Assembly (NCBI GenBank): GCA_040635515.1
Contig: JBEYHY010000001.1
Coordinates: forward strand, 806,001-870,000
Direction of reading: 5' to 3'
DNA from: Prauserella_A sp040635515
GTDB taxonomy: Bacteria; Actinomycetota; Actinomycetes; Mycobacteriales; Pseudonocardiaceae
DNA length: 64,000 nt
Shown here: one piece after another, positions 34,971-43,800 of the stretch
Position numbering within the stretch: the stretch's first letter is position 1
Layout: the number at the start of each line of letters is the position of its first letter
The notes under the pieces: model-generated
Databases searched by the model: none
Told to the model about the DNA's origin: nothing
What the model saw: the letters and a program-made list of their open reading frames with translations, nothing else
Translations under genes and position numbers: made by a program

Positions 34971-36031
34971 GCGGCGGGGACCAGCACGTCCGCATCGGAC
35001 TCATCGCCGAACCGGATTCGCCGGGCCGTACCGCGGATCGGCTCGTCGAGACCTTGTCCGAGCACGGTGAGGACGGATACCGGTTCGAGTCCGAGATCAG
35101 CGTGGTGGTGGCGGGCAAGCAGCGGCCGTCCGACATGCTGGACGCCATCGCCGAACTCAGGCGCGAACGCGGATGGACCTTCGCCGTCTGCCTCAGCGAT
35201 CTCCCGGTGCGGCAGGGAGGGCGTACGGTCGTGGCCGATGTGCGCCCGGCCACGGGGGTCGCTCTCGTGTCGCTGCCAGCGCTCGGCACCATCCGGCCCG
35301 GCGCTCGCGCCCGCCGGGTCGTACTCGAACTGCTGGACGACCTCGCCGACGAGCGTGCCCCGGAGCGGGGCCTTTCCTCCGTGCGCACGCGCCGCGACGA
35401 CCGGGTTCCCGCCGACGAGACCAGCACCGGCGACACCGGCGACGTCAGGTACCTCGCCGAGGGGAAGGCGGGCAGACTGCGGCTGGTCGGTGGCATGGTG
35501 CGCGCCAACCGCCCGTGGAAGCTGATTTTCGGGCTTTCCGGCGCGCTCGCCGCCGCGGGCGCCGCCAGCGCCTTCGGGCTCACGTCCAGCACCATCTGGC
35601 AGCTCGGCCATCAGCTTGAGACATACCGGAAGGTGCTGGCAGCACTCGTCGCGGTGGGCGTGCTCGTGTTCTGGCTCATCGCGGGACACGGATTGTGGGA
35701 GAACCGGCGTAGCGCCGCCGATCGCGAACAAGCCGCGCTGTACAACGTGTCGACGGTGCTGTCGCTGGTCATCGGCGTCGCGGTGATGTACGCGCTGTTG
35801 TTCGCCGTCAACGTGGGTGTCGTCCTGCTGATGCTTCCCTCCGGCCTGCTGGCGAGCACGGTCGGCGAACCTGTCGTTGCGACCACGTACCTGTCGCTGG
35901 CGTGGGCTTTCACCACGATGGGAGCCATCGCGGGCGCGCTCGGCGCGAGCGTGGCCAGCGACAGTTCGGTGCGCAGCGCCGCCTACGGTTACCGGGAGCA
36001 GCGCCGTCGCGGCAGGCGGCAGCAAACGTGA
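34967..36031 (+). CDS. Hypothetical membrane protein with N-terminal cytosolic domain
   Basis: 354 residues from a GTG that overlaps the formate dehydrogenase stop (GTGA), so it is translationally coupled. Residues 1-170 form a soluble alpha/beta domain (HVRIGLIAEPDSPGRTADRL, ISVVVAGKQRPSDMLDAIAE, VCLSDLPVRQGGRTVVADVR). Four hydrophobic helices follow: LIFGLSGALAAAGAASAFGL, VLAALVAVGVLVFWLIAGHG, VLSLVIGVAVMYALLFAVNV and LAWAFTTMGAIAGALGASVA. The tail is Arg-rich. I do not recognise a family; whether it has any role with formate is unknown. Confidence 0.72.
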   Translation: MSGGDQHVRIGLIAEPDSPGRTADRLVETLSEHGEDGYRFESEISVVVAGKQRPSDMLDAIAELRRERGWTFAVCLSDLPVRQGGRTVVADVRPATGVALVSLPALGTIRPGARARRVVLELLDDLADERAPERGLSSVRTRRDDRVPADETSTGDTGDVRYLAEGKAGRLRLVGGMVRANRPWKLIFGLSGALAAAGAASAFGLTSSTIWQLGHQLETYRKVLAALVAVGVLVFWLIAGHGLWENRRSAADREQAALYNVSTVLSLVIGVAVMYALLFAVNVGVVLLMLPSGLLASTVGEPVVATTYLSLAWAFTTMGAIAGALGASVASDSSVRSAAYGYREQRRRGRRQQT

Positions 36032-36121
36032 TCGGCCACGGTGCGCGGTTGTCCCCGTACCTTCGGTGAACAGCCGGTGCCGCATCGGCGCAGGTCCGTA
36101 CGGGGCTCGCGAGCGGTGCGC

Positions 36122-36134
36122 TACCTTGACCGGC
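36122..36134 (+). promoter_or_regulatory. Putative leaderless -10 element of a histidine kinase gene
   Basis: TACCTT (36122-36127) lies seven bases before the ATG at 36135, and there is no ribosome site. Confidence 0.4.
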
Positions 36135-37490
36135 ATGAGCGAGGTTGGCGGCCAGGATCCGTCCTGGACCCGGTGGCAGCGTCCGAAACCGACCGCGGCT
36201 CAGCAGCGCAGCGACGTGTGGATCATGCTCGCGGTGCTCGCGGGCGCGGTCGCGGCGACGGTGCTCATCAACAGCATGGGTGCCTTCGTATTCGACAACA
36301 CTCCGTCGCTGGCGGAGCAGTTCGTGTGGGCGGCGGCGGTCACCCTGCCGCTCGTCGTGCGCCGCCGCTTCCCGCTTCCCGTCCTGATCGCCGTCGGCGT
36401 GCTCTTCGTGATGACCCAGGTGCGCCAGATCGGCGACACGCTCGTGCCGTCGATCGCGCTGTTCCTCGCGATCTACACCTCGGGGGCCTGGGAACGCAAC
36501 AGGACGGTCGCGCGCTGGTCCCGGGTCGTTGTCATCGTGGGCATGTTCTGCTGGCTGGGATACGGGCTACTGGATTTTCTGGTCGATCCGGGCCCCGGGT
36601 TCGAAGGCGCGGCCGGACCACTTGATCCCATACTCGCCTCCGTTCTCTACAACATCGGCTTCAACCTGTTGTTCTTCCTCTCGGCCTACTTCTTCGGCAA
36701 TATCGCGTGGCTTTCGGCGCGCAGGCAGGCCGAACTCGAACAGCGAGCCGAGCAGTTGCGCCTTTCCCAGGAACAGAACATGCACGGCGCGGTGGTGGCG
36801 GAGCGGGTGCGGATCGCGAGGGACCTGCACGACGTCGTCGCTCACCACGTGTCGGTGATGGGCGTACAGGCCGGAGCGGCGAGAAGTGTGTTCGATCGCG
36901 ACCGCGAGCTGGCATTGTCGGCACTGCGCACGGTGGAGTCGACGGCTCGCACCGCGATCGGCGAGTTGCGCGGACTGCTCGGTGTGCTGCGCGCGGAGCA
37001 CGGCGACCGGGACGACGCCGGCGGGGCCGAGCGGTCCGGCGATTCGCATCCGGCCTCACCGGGGCTCGCGCAAGTGCCCGATCTCGTATCCGTTGCCGAG
37101 TCGGCGGGGCTTGACGTACGGCTCGGTGTCTTCGGTGATCCCCGGCCGGTCCCGGAAGGGATCGCGTTGTCGGCATACCGGATCGTGCAGGAGGCGCTGA
37201 CCAACGTCGTGAAGCACGCCACAGCGCGCAAAGTGGACCTCAGAGTCCGTTATCTCGACAGTGCCGTGGAAGTCGAGATCACCGACGACGGACGAGGCCG
37301 CGCAGCAGCGGCTCCCAGGCTTCCCAGCAGCGGTTTCGGTCTGCTCGGAATGCGGGAGAGAGTCGCCGTGCACAACGGTGAGCTGGAGGCCGGCCCACGC
37401 CCCGATGGTGGTTACCGCGTCAGAGCGAGCTTTCCCGTTCCCCTCGACGATCACTCCACACCGGACAGCAGGGAGATCCCGGCAACGTGA
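36135..37490 (+). CDS. NarL-type sensor histidine kinase
   Basis: 451 residues from the ATG at 36135. About five membrane helices (VWIMLAVLAGAVAATVLINS to FNLLFFLSAYFFGNIAWLSA) precede a coiled linker. The dimerisation domain has the phospho-accepting His in RIARDLHDVVAHHVSVMGVQ. The HATPase domain reads AYRIVQEALTNVVKHATARK (N box) and SGFGLLGMRERVAVHNGELE (G box). It resembles DesK/YdfH-class kinases of actinobacteria. The GTG of the response regulator overlaps its stop. Signal unknown. Confidence 0.9.
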   Translation: MSEVGGQDPSWTRWQRPKPTAAQQRSDVWIMLAVLAGAVAATVLINSMGAFVFDNTPSLAEQFVWAAAVTLPLVVRRRFPLPVLIAVGVLFVMTQVRQIGDTLVPSIALFLAIYTSGAWERNRTVARWSRVVVIVGMFCWLGYGLLDFLVDPGPGFEGAAGPLDPILASVLYNIGFNLLFFLSAYFFGNIAWLSARRQAELEQRAEQLRLSQEQNMHGAVVAERVRIARDLHDVVAHHVSVMGVQAGAARSVFDRDRELALSALRTVESTARTAIGELRGLLGVLRAEHGDRDDAGGAERSGDSHPASPGLAQVPDLVSVAESAGLDVRLGVFGDPRPVPEGIALSAYRIVQEALTNVVKHATARKVDLRVRYLDSAVEVEITDDGRGRAAAAPRLPSSGFGLLGMRERVAVHNGELEAGPRPDGGYRVRASFPVPLDDHSTPDSREIPAT

Positions 37491-38188
37491 ATGAACAATC
37501 CACCGGCCCTATGGCTGAGCCGTTGCGGGTTGTCCTCGCCGACGACCAGGATCTGGTGAGGGCGGGATTCAAGGTCATCCTCGGCGCGGAGCCCGGCATC
37601 GAGGTCGTCGGCGAGGCCGGTGACGGGGCCGCGGCGGTCGAACTTGTGGAGCGGGTGCGTCCCGACGTGGTGCTGATGGACGTTCAAATGCCCACATTGG
37701 ACGGACTGGCCGCGACGAGGAGAATCCTGGGAAGGACAGGGGAGAACCATCCGGTCAAGGTGGTCATCCTGACCACATTCGACAGGGAGGACTATCTCTT
37801 CGAGGCGCTGCAGGCGGGTGCGAGCGGCTTCCTGCTCAAGAACGCGTCACCGGAGGACCTCGTCGAGTCGATCCGGATCGTCGCGCGAGGCGACGCGTTG
37901 CTCTCGCCGGAAGTCACGCGCAGGGTCATCGCCAGGTTCTCGGCGCCCGCCCCGGCGGCGGTACCGGTCAACCGGCCCGCCGAACTCACCGATCGCGAGT
38001 TCGAGGTGCTTGAGCAACTCGCCAAGGGGGCGAGCAACGCCGAGATCGCCGGTTCGCTCTTCCTCGGCGAGACGACGGTGAAGACCCACGTGTCACGGGT
38101 GCTGGCGAAGCTCGGGCTGCGCGACCGCACTCATGCGGTGGTCTTCGCCTACGAGAACGGGATCGTGGCGCCGGGCGCCAACACCTGA
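37487..38188 (+). CDS. LuxR/NarL family response regulator
   Basis: 233 residues from the GTG at 37487 that overlaps the kinase stop. The receiver domain shows VVLADDQDLVRAGFKVILGA, the phosphorylated Asp in PDVVLMDVQMPTLDGL, and GFLLKNASPEDLVESIRIVA. The LuxR DNA-binding domain reads LTDREFEVLEQLAKGASNAE and FLGETTVKTHVSRVLAKLGL. It is the partner of the preceding kinase. Convergent with a small membrane protein gene 3 bp away. Confidence 0.9.
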   Translation: MNEQSTGPMAEPLRVVLADDQDLVRAGFKVILGAEPGIEVVGEAGDGAAAVELVERVRPDVVLMDVQMPTLDGLAATRRILGRTGENHPVKVVILTTFDREDYLFEALQAGASGFLLKNASPEDLVESIRIVARGDALLSPEVTRRVIARFSAPAPAAVPVNRPAELTDREFEVLEQLAKGASNAEIAGSLFLGETTVKTHVSRVLAKLGLRDRTHAVVFAYENGIVAPGANT

Positions 38189-38191
38189 GGC

Positions 38192-38668
38192 TCAGCCGAC
38201 AGGCCGGTGATATTTGAGCTCACGCGAATCCAGTGCGTAGCCGATGAACGCGAAGACCACCTGCGCAACGCCGACGACGAGCATGATGATCAGTCCGGCA
38301 CCTGCCTCGTAGCCATCGGAAACGGACAGGAGACTGAACATCATCTCGATCGTCACCCCTGCCGCGAGTGCCGGAACGAGCGGCCCGGGTTTGGCGTCGC
38401 CGCCTCGCAGTACGGTGAGCAGCGCGACCAGACCGGCCACGAGGTACAAGGCCGGGGTGAGTCCGGCGCCGCCCTCGTAGAACGACGCCGACTCCGAGGT
38501 GCCGTCACCGTAGTCGTAGGTGACCGAAGGGGCGAAGCCGATGGAGATCGCCACCAGTCCGAGCGCGAAAGTGGCGAGATGTAGCCATTGCGGCGCGCTC
38601 AGGCCGGGGCGGACCGGCGCGGGCGGGTAGGGCTGGGCTGGGTACGGGTGGTTACCCGGTTCGGTCAC
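38192..38668 (-). CDS. Small integral membrane protein, proline-rich N-terminus
   Basis: 158 residues from the GTG at 38668, with AGGAG upstream; the open frame reading back to 39301 is the antisense of other genes. A Pro/Tyr-rich tail (PGNHPYPAQPYPPAPVRPGL) precedes four membrane helices, including WLHLATFALGLVAISIGFAP, LTPALYLVAGLVALLTVLRG and LIIMLVVGVAQVVFAFIGYA. Similar DUF5336-like proteins occur in actinomycetes; the assignment is tentative. It is convergent with the second response regulator gene and follows the first yceI-like gene on the same strand. Confidence 0.72.
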   Translation of the reverse strand: MTEPGNHPYPAQPYPPAPVRPGLSAPQWLHLATFALGLVAISIGFAPSVTYDYGDGTSESASFYEGGAGLTPALYLVAGLVALLTVLRGGDAKPGPLVPALAAGVTIEMMFSLLSVSDGYEAGAGLIIMLVVGVAQVVFAFIGYALDSRELKYHRPVG

Positions 38669-38751
38669 GGCATGCTCCTGGAGTCGGGGACCGGTGATCG
38701 AATGGACGTCGCTCCCGTCAGGTCCGTTCCCGTTCGTGATCGCGAAGTCGA

Positions 38752-39285
38752 TCACCGGGCGGCGGTCACCAGATGCAGGCGCAGATCCAGGGACCGGCCC
38801 GCCATGCCTCTCATCGCGGTGATGCCGAACTCGAAGCGGTCGACCGTGCCCGTGGCCAGCAGATCCCACCTCGATCCGGCCGGTCCCGCCCTTTCGATGC
38901 GGACGTCGAGCGGGCGGGTCACCCCACGGGCAGTAAGTCCGCCACGCAGCACCCAGGTCCCGGCCACTTCCTCGAGCGCCGTGGAGGTGAACGAGATGAC
39001 GGGAAACGCCGACGTGTCCAGGTAGGCCGGTGAGCGAATCGCCCAGTCCCTCGGAGGGTTGCGCGTGTCGAGGCTGGCCGAGGAGACCGTCGCGGCCGCG
39101 GAGGAGGCACGCACCGGCCGGGCCACGTGGATCGAACCCTCGACGAGCGCGAATGTGCCTCGCACCGGCAGCAGGCCGAAGAACTGGCGGGTGGAGAACG
39201 AGACAGACGAGCGTCGCGGATCGATCGCGTAGTCGCCCTCCGAGGGAACGCGCACGAGTGCGGGTGCCGGTTCGTCGCTGGCCAT
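38752..39285 (-). CDS. YceI family protein (first copy)
   Basis: 177 residues from the ATG at 39285. Lipocalin-like polyisoprenoid-binding fold with the YceI pattern: GDYAIDPRRSSVSFSTRQFF, LPVRGTFALVEGSIHVARPV, SPAYLDTSAFPVISFTSTAL, LRGGLTARGVTRPLDVRIER and RFEFGITAMRGMAGRSLDLR. No signal peptide is seen, so it is probably cytosolic, unlike E. coli YceI. A second copy lies at 56901-57428 with the same layout. Confidence 0.88.
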   Translation of the reverse strand: MASDEPAPALVRVPSEGDYAIDPRRSSVSFSTRQFFGLLPVRGTFALVEGSIHVARPVRASSAAATVSSASLDTRNPPRDWAIRSPAYLDTSAFPVISFTSTALEEVAGTWVLRGGLTARGVTRPLDVRIERAGPAGSRWDLLATGTVDRFEFGITAMRGMAGRSLDLRLHLVTAAR

Positions 39286-39394
39286 GGAACCAGCTTCGCA
39301 CGCGCGGTGGCTCCGTCCCGGACTCGCGGAGGTGGATGGAGAATGTTCGTGGGCGTTCTGGTCGCCCGGAGCGTCACCTGCAGAGAGGGGAGCC

Positions 39395-39886
39395 GTGTAC
39401 ACCGTCGTCGGCAGCCCGCTGGGACCGTTGACGCTCGTCGGCGACGACGATCGCGCCGGTGGTGTGACCCTGACCGGGTTGTATCTGGAGCGGCAGCTGT
39501 ACCGGCCGGGCGACGATTCCTTCGGTGAGCGGGCCACGGAGCCGTTCGGGGGTGTCATCGAGCAACTCGCGGCGTATTTCGCGGGGGAGCTCACCGAGTT
39601 CGATGTGCGGCTGGCGTTGCGGGGCACCCCGTTTCAGCGGCGGGTGTGGGCGATGCTGCGGGAGATTCCCTACGGCGGCACCGTGTCCTACGGCAGGCTG
39701 GCTCACCGGATGGGTAAGCCGGGCGCCGCGCGTGCGGTCGGGCTGGCGAACGGCAAGAACCCGGTGAGCATCATCGTGCCGTGTCACCGGGTGGTCGGTG
39801 CGAGCGGGCAGCTCACCGGCTACGGCGGTGGTGTCGAACGGAAGCGCCACCTGCTCGCCTTGGAGCGGGCCACCGCCGCGACCTGA
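39395..39886 (+). CDS. ogt: Methylated-DNA--protein-cysteine methyltransferase
   Basis: 163 residues from the GTG at 39395, with GAGGGGAG upstream; the longer frame begins inside the divergent yceI gene. The active-site motif is intact: IIVPCHRVVGASGQLTGYGG near residue 128, with the alkyl-accepting Cys. The helix-turn-helix DNA-binding part reads PYGGTVSYGRLAHRMGKPGA then ARAVGLANGKNP. It repairs O6-alkylguanine and O4-alkylthymine in a single-turnover reaction. A 21-bp repeat array begins 21 bp after its stop. Confidence 0.93.
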   Translation: MYTVVGSPLGPLTLVGDDDRAGGVTLTGLYLERQLYRPGDDSFGERATEPFGGVIEQLAAYFAGELTEFDVRLALRGTPFQRRVWAMLREIPYGGTVSYGRLAHRMGKPGAARAVGLANGKNPVSIIVPCHRVVGASGQLTGYGGGVERKRHLLALERATAAT

Positions 39887-39907
39887 CCCCGGATATGCCC
39901 ACGACCC

Positions 39908-40011
39908 CGCGAGTCCCGCACTCAGGTCGCTGAGTTCGGCATTCAGGTTGCCGAGTTCGGCACTGAGGTCGCCGAGTTCGGCATTCAGGTCGCCGAGATC
40001 CGCACTCAGGT
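39908..40011 (+). repeat. 3'-end repeat array B (cap plus four 21-bp units)
   Basis: Cap CGCGAGTCCCGCACTCAGGT, then four units of 21 bp. Three have the variant core GAGTTCGGC and the last the standard GAGATCCGC. It starts 21 bp after the ogt stop, in the sense of ogt. Confidence 0.88.
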
Positions 40012-40069
40012 CGTGTGAGGGCGGACTGAACGAGGGTGACCGCCGCGGGCGCCGTCGCGGTGACCGCGA

Positions 40070-40118
40070 AAGGCCGGGGAGCTCCGCGGCTGTTCCGCTC
40101 GCGGAGCTCCCCGGCCTT
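40070..40118. terminator. Strong bidirectional hairpin (19-bp stem)
   Basis: AAGGCCGGGGAGCTCCGCG (40070-40088) pairs perfectly with CGCGGAGCTCCCCGGCCTT (40100-40118) around an 11-nt loop. The stem ends in AA/TT, and it sits midway between convergent genes, so it can terminate both. Confidence 0.82.
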
Positions 40119-40150
40119 GCGGACATGGCATCCGAACGTGGGACTTCCGG

Positions 40151-40254
40151 TCCCGGGCGCGGATCTCGGCGTCCCGAACGCGGATCTCGCCCGCCTGAGT
40201 GCGGATCTCGCGGTCTTGAGTGCGGATCTCGGCGTCCTGGGCGGGGGACTCGCG
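40151..40254 (-). repeat. 3'-end repeat array C (cap plus four 21-bp units)
   Basis: Read on the - strand: cap CGCGAGTCCCCCGCCCAGGA, then four units with core GAGATCCGC. It starts 37 bp after the stop of the leftward glsB gene and runs in the sense of that gene. Same 104-bp length as array B, in mirror orientation. Confidence 0.88.
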
Positions 40255-40291
40255 CGTCACGGCAACCCCGGTTCCCGGGCGCGGTGGTTAC

Positions 40292-40564
40292 TCAGTTGCG
40301 GCGCCTGCCAGGTGAACCGATGACCAGCCGGTAGATGGCGAGAATGATCAAGGCGCCCAGAATGGCGAGTCCCCAGGTGCGAGCCTCGAAGAAGCGGCCG
40401 AGGTCGACATCGAACAACGAGCGGCCAACCCAGCCACCCAGCATCGCGCCACCGATGCCCAGCAGGATGGTGATGATGCACCCGCCGGGGTCCCTGCCGG
40501 GCATGAGCATCTTGGCGATGCCGCCCGCGATGAGGCCGAGGAGGATCCAGCTGACGATACCCAT
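40292..40564 (-). CDS. GlsB/YeaQ/YmgE family stress-response membrane protein
   Basis: 90 residues, three glycine-rich membrane helices: GIVSWILLGLIAGGIAKMLM, GGCIITILLGIGGAMLGGWV and WGLAILGALIILAIYRLVIG. The PGRDPGGCIITILLGIGGAM stretch is the family signature of transglycosylase-associated (YeaQ/GlsB) proteins. They are induced by general stress in several bacteria; the molecular role is not established. Divergent from the BTAD regulator 251 bp away. Confidence 0.9.
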   Translation of the reverse strand: MGIVSWILLGLIAGGIAKMLMPGRDPGGCIITILLGIGGAMLGGWVGRSLFDVDLGRFFEARTWGLAILGALIILAIYRLVIGSPGRRRN

Positions 40565-40628
40565 GGCCCCACCCTACGGCCCCGGAAGCCGCTGACTCCG
40601 AACCGGGCGAACCCCGCCCTCCGAAGCC

Positions 40629-40698
40629 GGGCACAGCCACCCGGGCAGAGTCAACCGGGCCGAGGCGACAGGGCCGAGGAAACAGGTCCGAGGCGGTC
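40629..40698. promoter_or_regulatory. Five direct repeats at 14-bp steps
   Basis: GGGC begins at 40629, 40643, 40657 and 40671, and GGTC at 40685. The best units are GGGCCGAGGCGACA and GGGCCGAGGAAACA. They lie in the divergent region between glsB (start 40564) and the BTAD regulator (start 40816). This could be an operator or merely a short tandem repeat. Confidence 0.5.
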
Positions 40699-40815
40699 CA
40701 CATTGGATTCAACGCGAGTTGACACGCCGGGAGGGAATTTTCCTCCCGGCCGGTGAAATCGTTGCCCCGGAACAGGATCCCGGATCGCCGGAAGTGGAGG
40801 TAGATTGGCCACGAC

Positions 40816-43800
40816 ATGCGTATCGAGCTTCTCGGCGAGTTCGCCGTCGAGAGCAACGGGGACCGGATCGACGCGCGCCGCTGGCGGTTGCGCAAGGCCC
40901 GCCTGCTCGTGATCGCTCTGGCCCTTGAGCCCGCGCAGCGGCTGCACAGGGACAAGGTGCTCGAGCGGCTGTGGCCCGGCGTCGACCCCTCTTCGGCGAA
41001 CCACAATCTGCACCAGGCCCTCTATGTCGCACGGAAAGCCATCGGCGAATCGGGCATCCTGACGGTACGTGACGAGAACGTGCTGCTCAACGCGGGTGGC
41101 GAGGTCGCGGTGGACGTCGTCGAGTTCGAAAGGGCCGCCGAGGCGGCGCTCGTCACCGGCGACGAGCGCGATCTGCGGGCCGCGCTCGCGGCCTACCGGG
41201 GTGACCTCGCCCCCGACCTCGCCTACACCGACTGGCTGGAGGGGCGAAGGGCCTCGGCGCGCGAGACGTGGCACGCGGTACTGCTGCGCATGGCGGGGCT
41301 GAAGCTCGCCGGCGCCGCCTTCGACGAGGCCAATCTGTACTTCACGAGGGTGCTCTCCGCCGATCCTTACAACGAGGCCGCCGTGCGGGGCACGATGTCC
41401 GTGCTCGCCGCGACCGGCCGGGTACCCGAGGCACTCGCGAGGTACGAGCGGCTCAGGGACGACCTGCGTGAATTGTCGGGAGCCGATCCCGATGCCACCA
41501 CGAAAGGCCTGTTCCGGCGCCTGCTGCACGGCGCGGCGGCAGGCGAGCGGCAACCCGTGCCCGCTCACCTGCCTCCGGAGCTGAGCAGCTTCGTCGGCAG
41601 GAACCGCGAGCTGACCGAGGTCGGGACTCTGCTGGGGCGGACCCGGTTGCTCACGCTCACCGGCGCCGGCGGCTGCGGAAAGACCCGGCTTGCCGTCGAG
41701 GCCGCTCGCGCAGTCTCGGGAAACTACCCCGGCGGCGTGTGGTTCGCCGACCTGGCCGCGTTGCGCGAACCCGCGCTCGTAGCCGACGCGATCGCGGCGG
41801 CGCTCGACCTGACGCCGGGGGCGGGGCCGGATCAGGTGAGGTCACTCGTCGAGCAGCTCGGAGACCGGAGCTGCCTCATCGTGCTCGACAACTGTGAGCA
41901 GGTCGTGCACGGTTGCGCGCGCGTGTGCACCACGGTGCTCGCCTGCTGTCCCGGAGCCCGGATTCTGGCCACCAGCAGGGAGCCGCTGCGCGTCGAGGGC
42001 GAGGTCACGTTCCGGGTTCCCTCGCTGCGGATACCGGAGTCCACCGGCGATCCGGAGCGGCTGGCCGATTTCGAATCGGTACGGCTGTTCGTCGAACGGG
42101 CGGCGAGCGTCCGGCCCGGCTTCGGGCTCGGCACCGGCAACGCGGAGGCGATCGCCGGTCTGTGCAGGCGCCTCGACGGGATGCCGCTCGCACTGGAACT
42201 CGCGGCCGCGCGGATCGCGCTGCTCGAACCGGGCGAAATACTGGCGCGGCTCGGCGACGCGCTGACGGTACTGGGGACCGGCACGTTCGGCGCGACGAGA
42301 CATCAGACGTTGCGTGCGGCGTTGCAGTGGAGCTATGACCTGCTCGACGCCGACGAACGGGTGCTGCTGCGCAGGCTTTCCGTTTTCGCGGGCCTGTTTT
42401 CCCTCGACGCGGCCGAGGTGATCGGCGGCGCGGCGCCGCTGGGGAAGAACAGGGTGCTCGCCGTTCTCGGCAGGCTCGTGGACAAATCGCTGGCGCACAG
42501 GGAGCCTTCGGAGCAAGGCACGCGGTACCGGTTGCTGGACACCGTGCGGCAGTTCGCGGCCGAGGTTCTGCGGGAGGCGGGGGAGCGACACGCGACGGCC
42601 GCGGCGCACTGTGCCTATTTCCTCGATGTCGCCGGGCGAAACGATCCGGAACACGTGGCCGGTGTCATCAGGGAGAACCCTCGATTGCTCGACCACGATC
42701 ACGACAATTTCCGGGCCGCGCTGCGCTGGTCGCTCGCGGCCGATCCGGCCTCGGCGCTGACGATGGCGGCGCGGCTGTGGCGGTACTGGTTCCTCAGGGG
42801 ACACGCCGTCGAGGGCGCGGGCTGGCTGGAGAAGGCACTTACCGCCGCACCCGCGCCGAGTACGACACGTGCGCGGGCGCTCATCGGGCTGACCGGCCTC
42901 GACGCGAGGCGTGGCCGCGCGGATCGGCTGCTGCGTGAGGGAAAGGAGGCCGTCACGCTCGTCGAGCGGCTCGCGGGGGCGGACGTGATCGAGCGGTACC
43001 GGCTGGTGTACGCGACGTTGGTGTGGGGCACGTTCGACGTGACCGAGGCCGAGCGGATCGCCGAGGGCGTCAGGGAACGCGCCGCCGAACCGGCCCTGCG
43101 TGCGGGGGCGGTGTGGCTTGCCGGCATGTGCGCGTTGTCCAAGGAGGACGCGACCGCGGCCCGCCCGCTGTTCGAAGAATGCCTTGCCCTCGTGGAGACC
43201 CTCGATCCCGGCGGTCCCGCTTTCCTGCCGGTCATCACCCCGTGTATCCAGCTCGTTCCCGTCGGGAACAGATGGGTGCCTTCGTTCGAGGAATCGCTGC
43301 TGGTCGGTAGGAGGGTGGGTGCCGAGCAGGCCGAGGCGTACGTGCTCGGTGCGCTCGGCTACGCGGCCAGGCTCGAACACCGGCTGGCCCTCGCCACGGC
43401 GACGGTCCGGCGATCGGTCGAGCGATTCGGCGCGCTCGGTGACGATCTCGGCAGGGCTCACGGCCTGCACCACCTCGGGTGCGTGCTGCGCGACGCCGGA
43501 ATCTTCGCCGAGGCGGAGGACCGGTTCGCCGAGGCGCTGGCGATCCGGCACTGGCTCGGCGATCGCAGAGGAGAACTGCTTACCCGCGCGAACGTGGCTT
43601 TCTCCTGGGCGGCGGCCGGTGATGCCGCACGGGGACGAGCCGCGGCAAGGGATTGTCTTGCCGCGTTCGAGGTGGCCGAGGACGTGCCGGGGATCGCGGG
43701 AGCGTTGGGACTGCTGGCCAACATCGAACTTTCCGAGGGGAAATTCCTTGCGGCGAAGGAACTCTACGCCGAGGCGGTACGTCGGTTCGGTGACCAGTCT

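Larger units (their letters stand above)
39887..40291. other. 405-bp region between convergent ogt and glsB genes
   Basis: No gene is seen. It holds array B in + sense, a strong hairpin, and array C in - sense, arranged almost symmetrically. All frames through the arrays are open because the 21-bp unit is a multiple of three, which makes spurious ORFs. Confidence 0.7.

Noticed and set aside
39908..40254. CRISPR array
   Set aside because: The 21-bp units are directly contiguous with no spacers, are degenerate, and no cas gene is present in the window.
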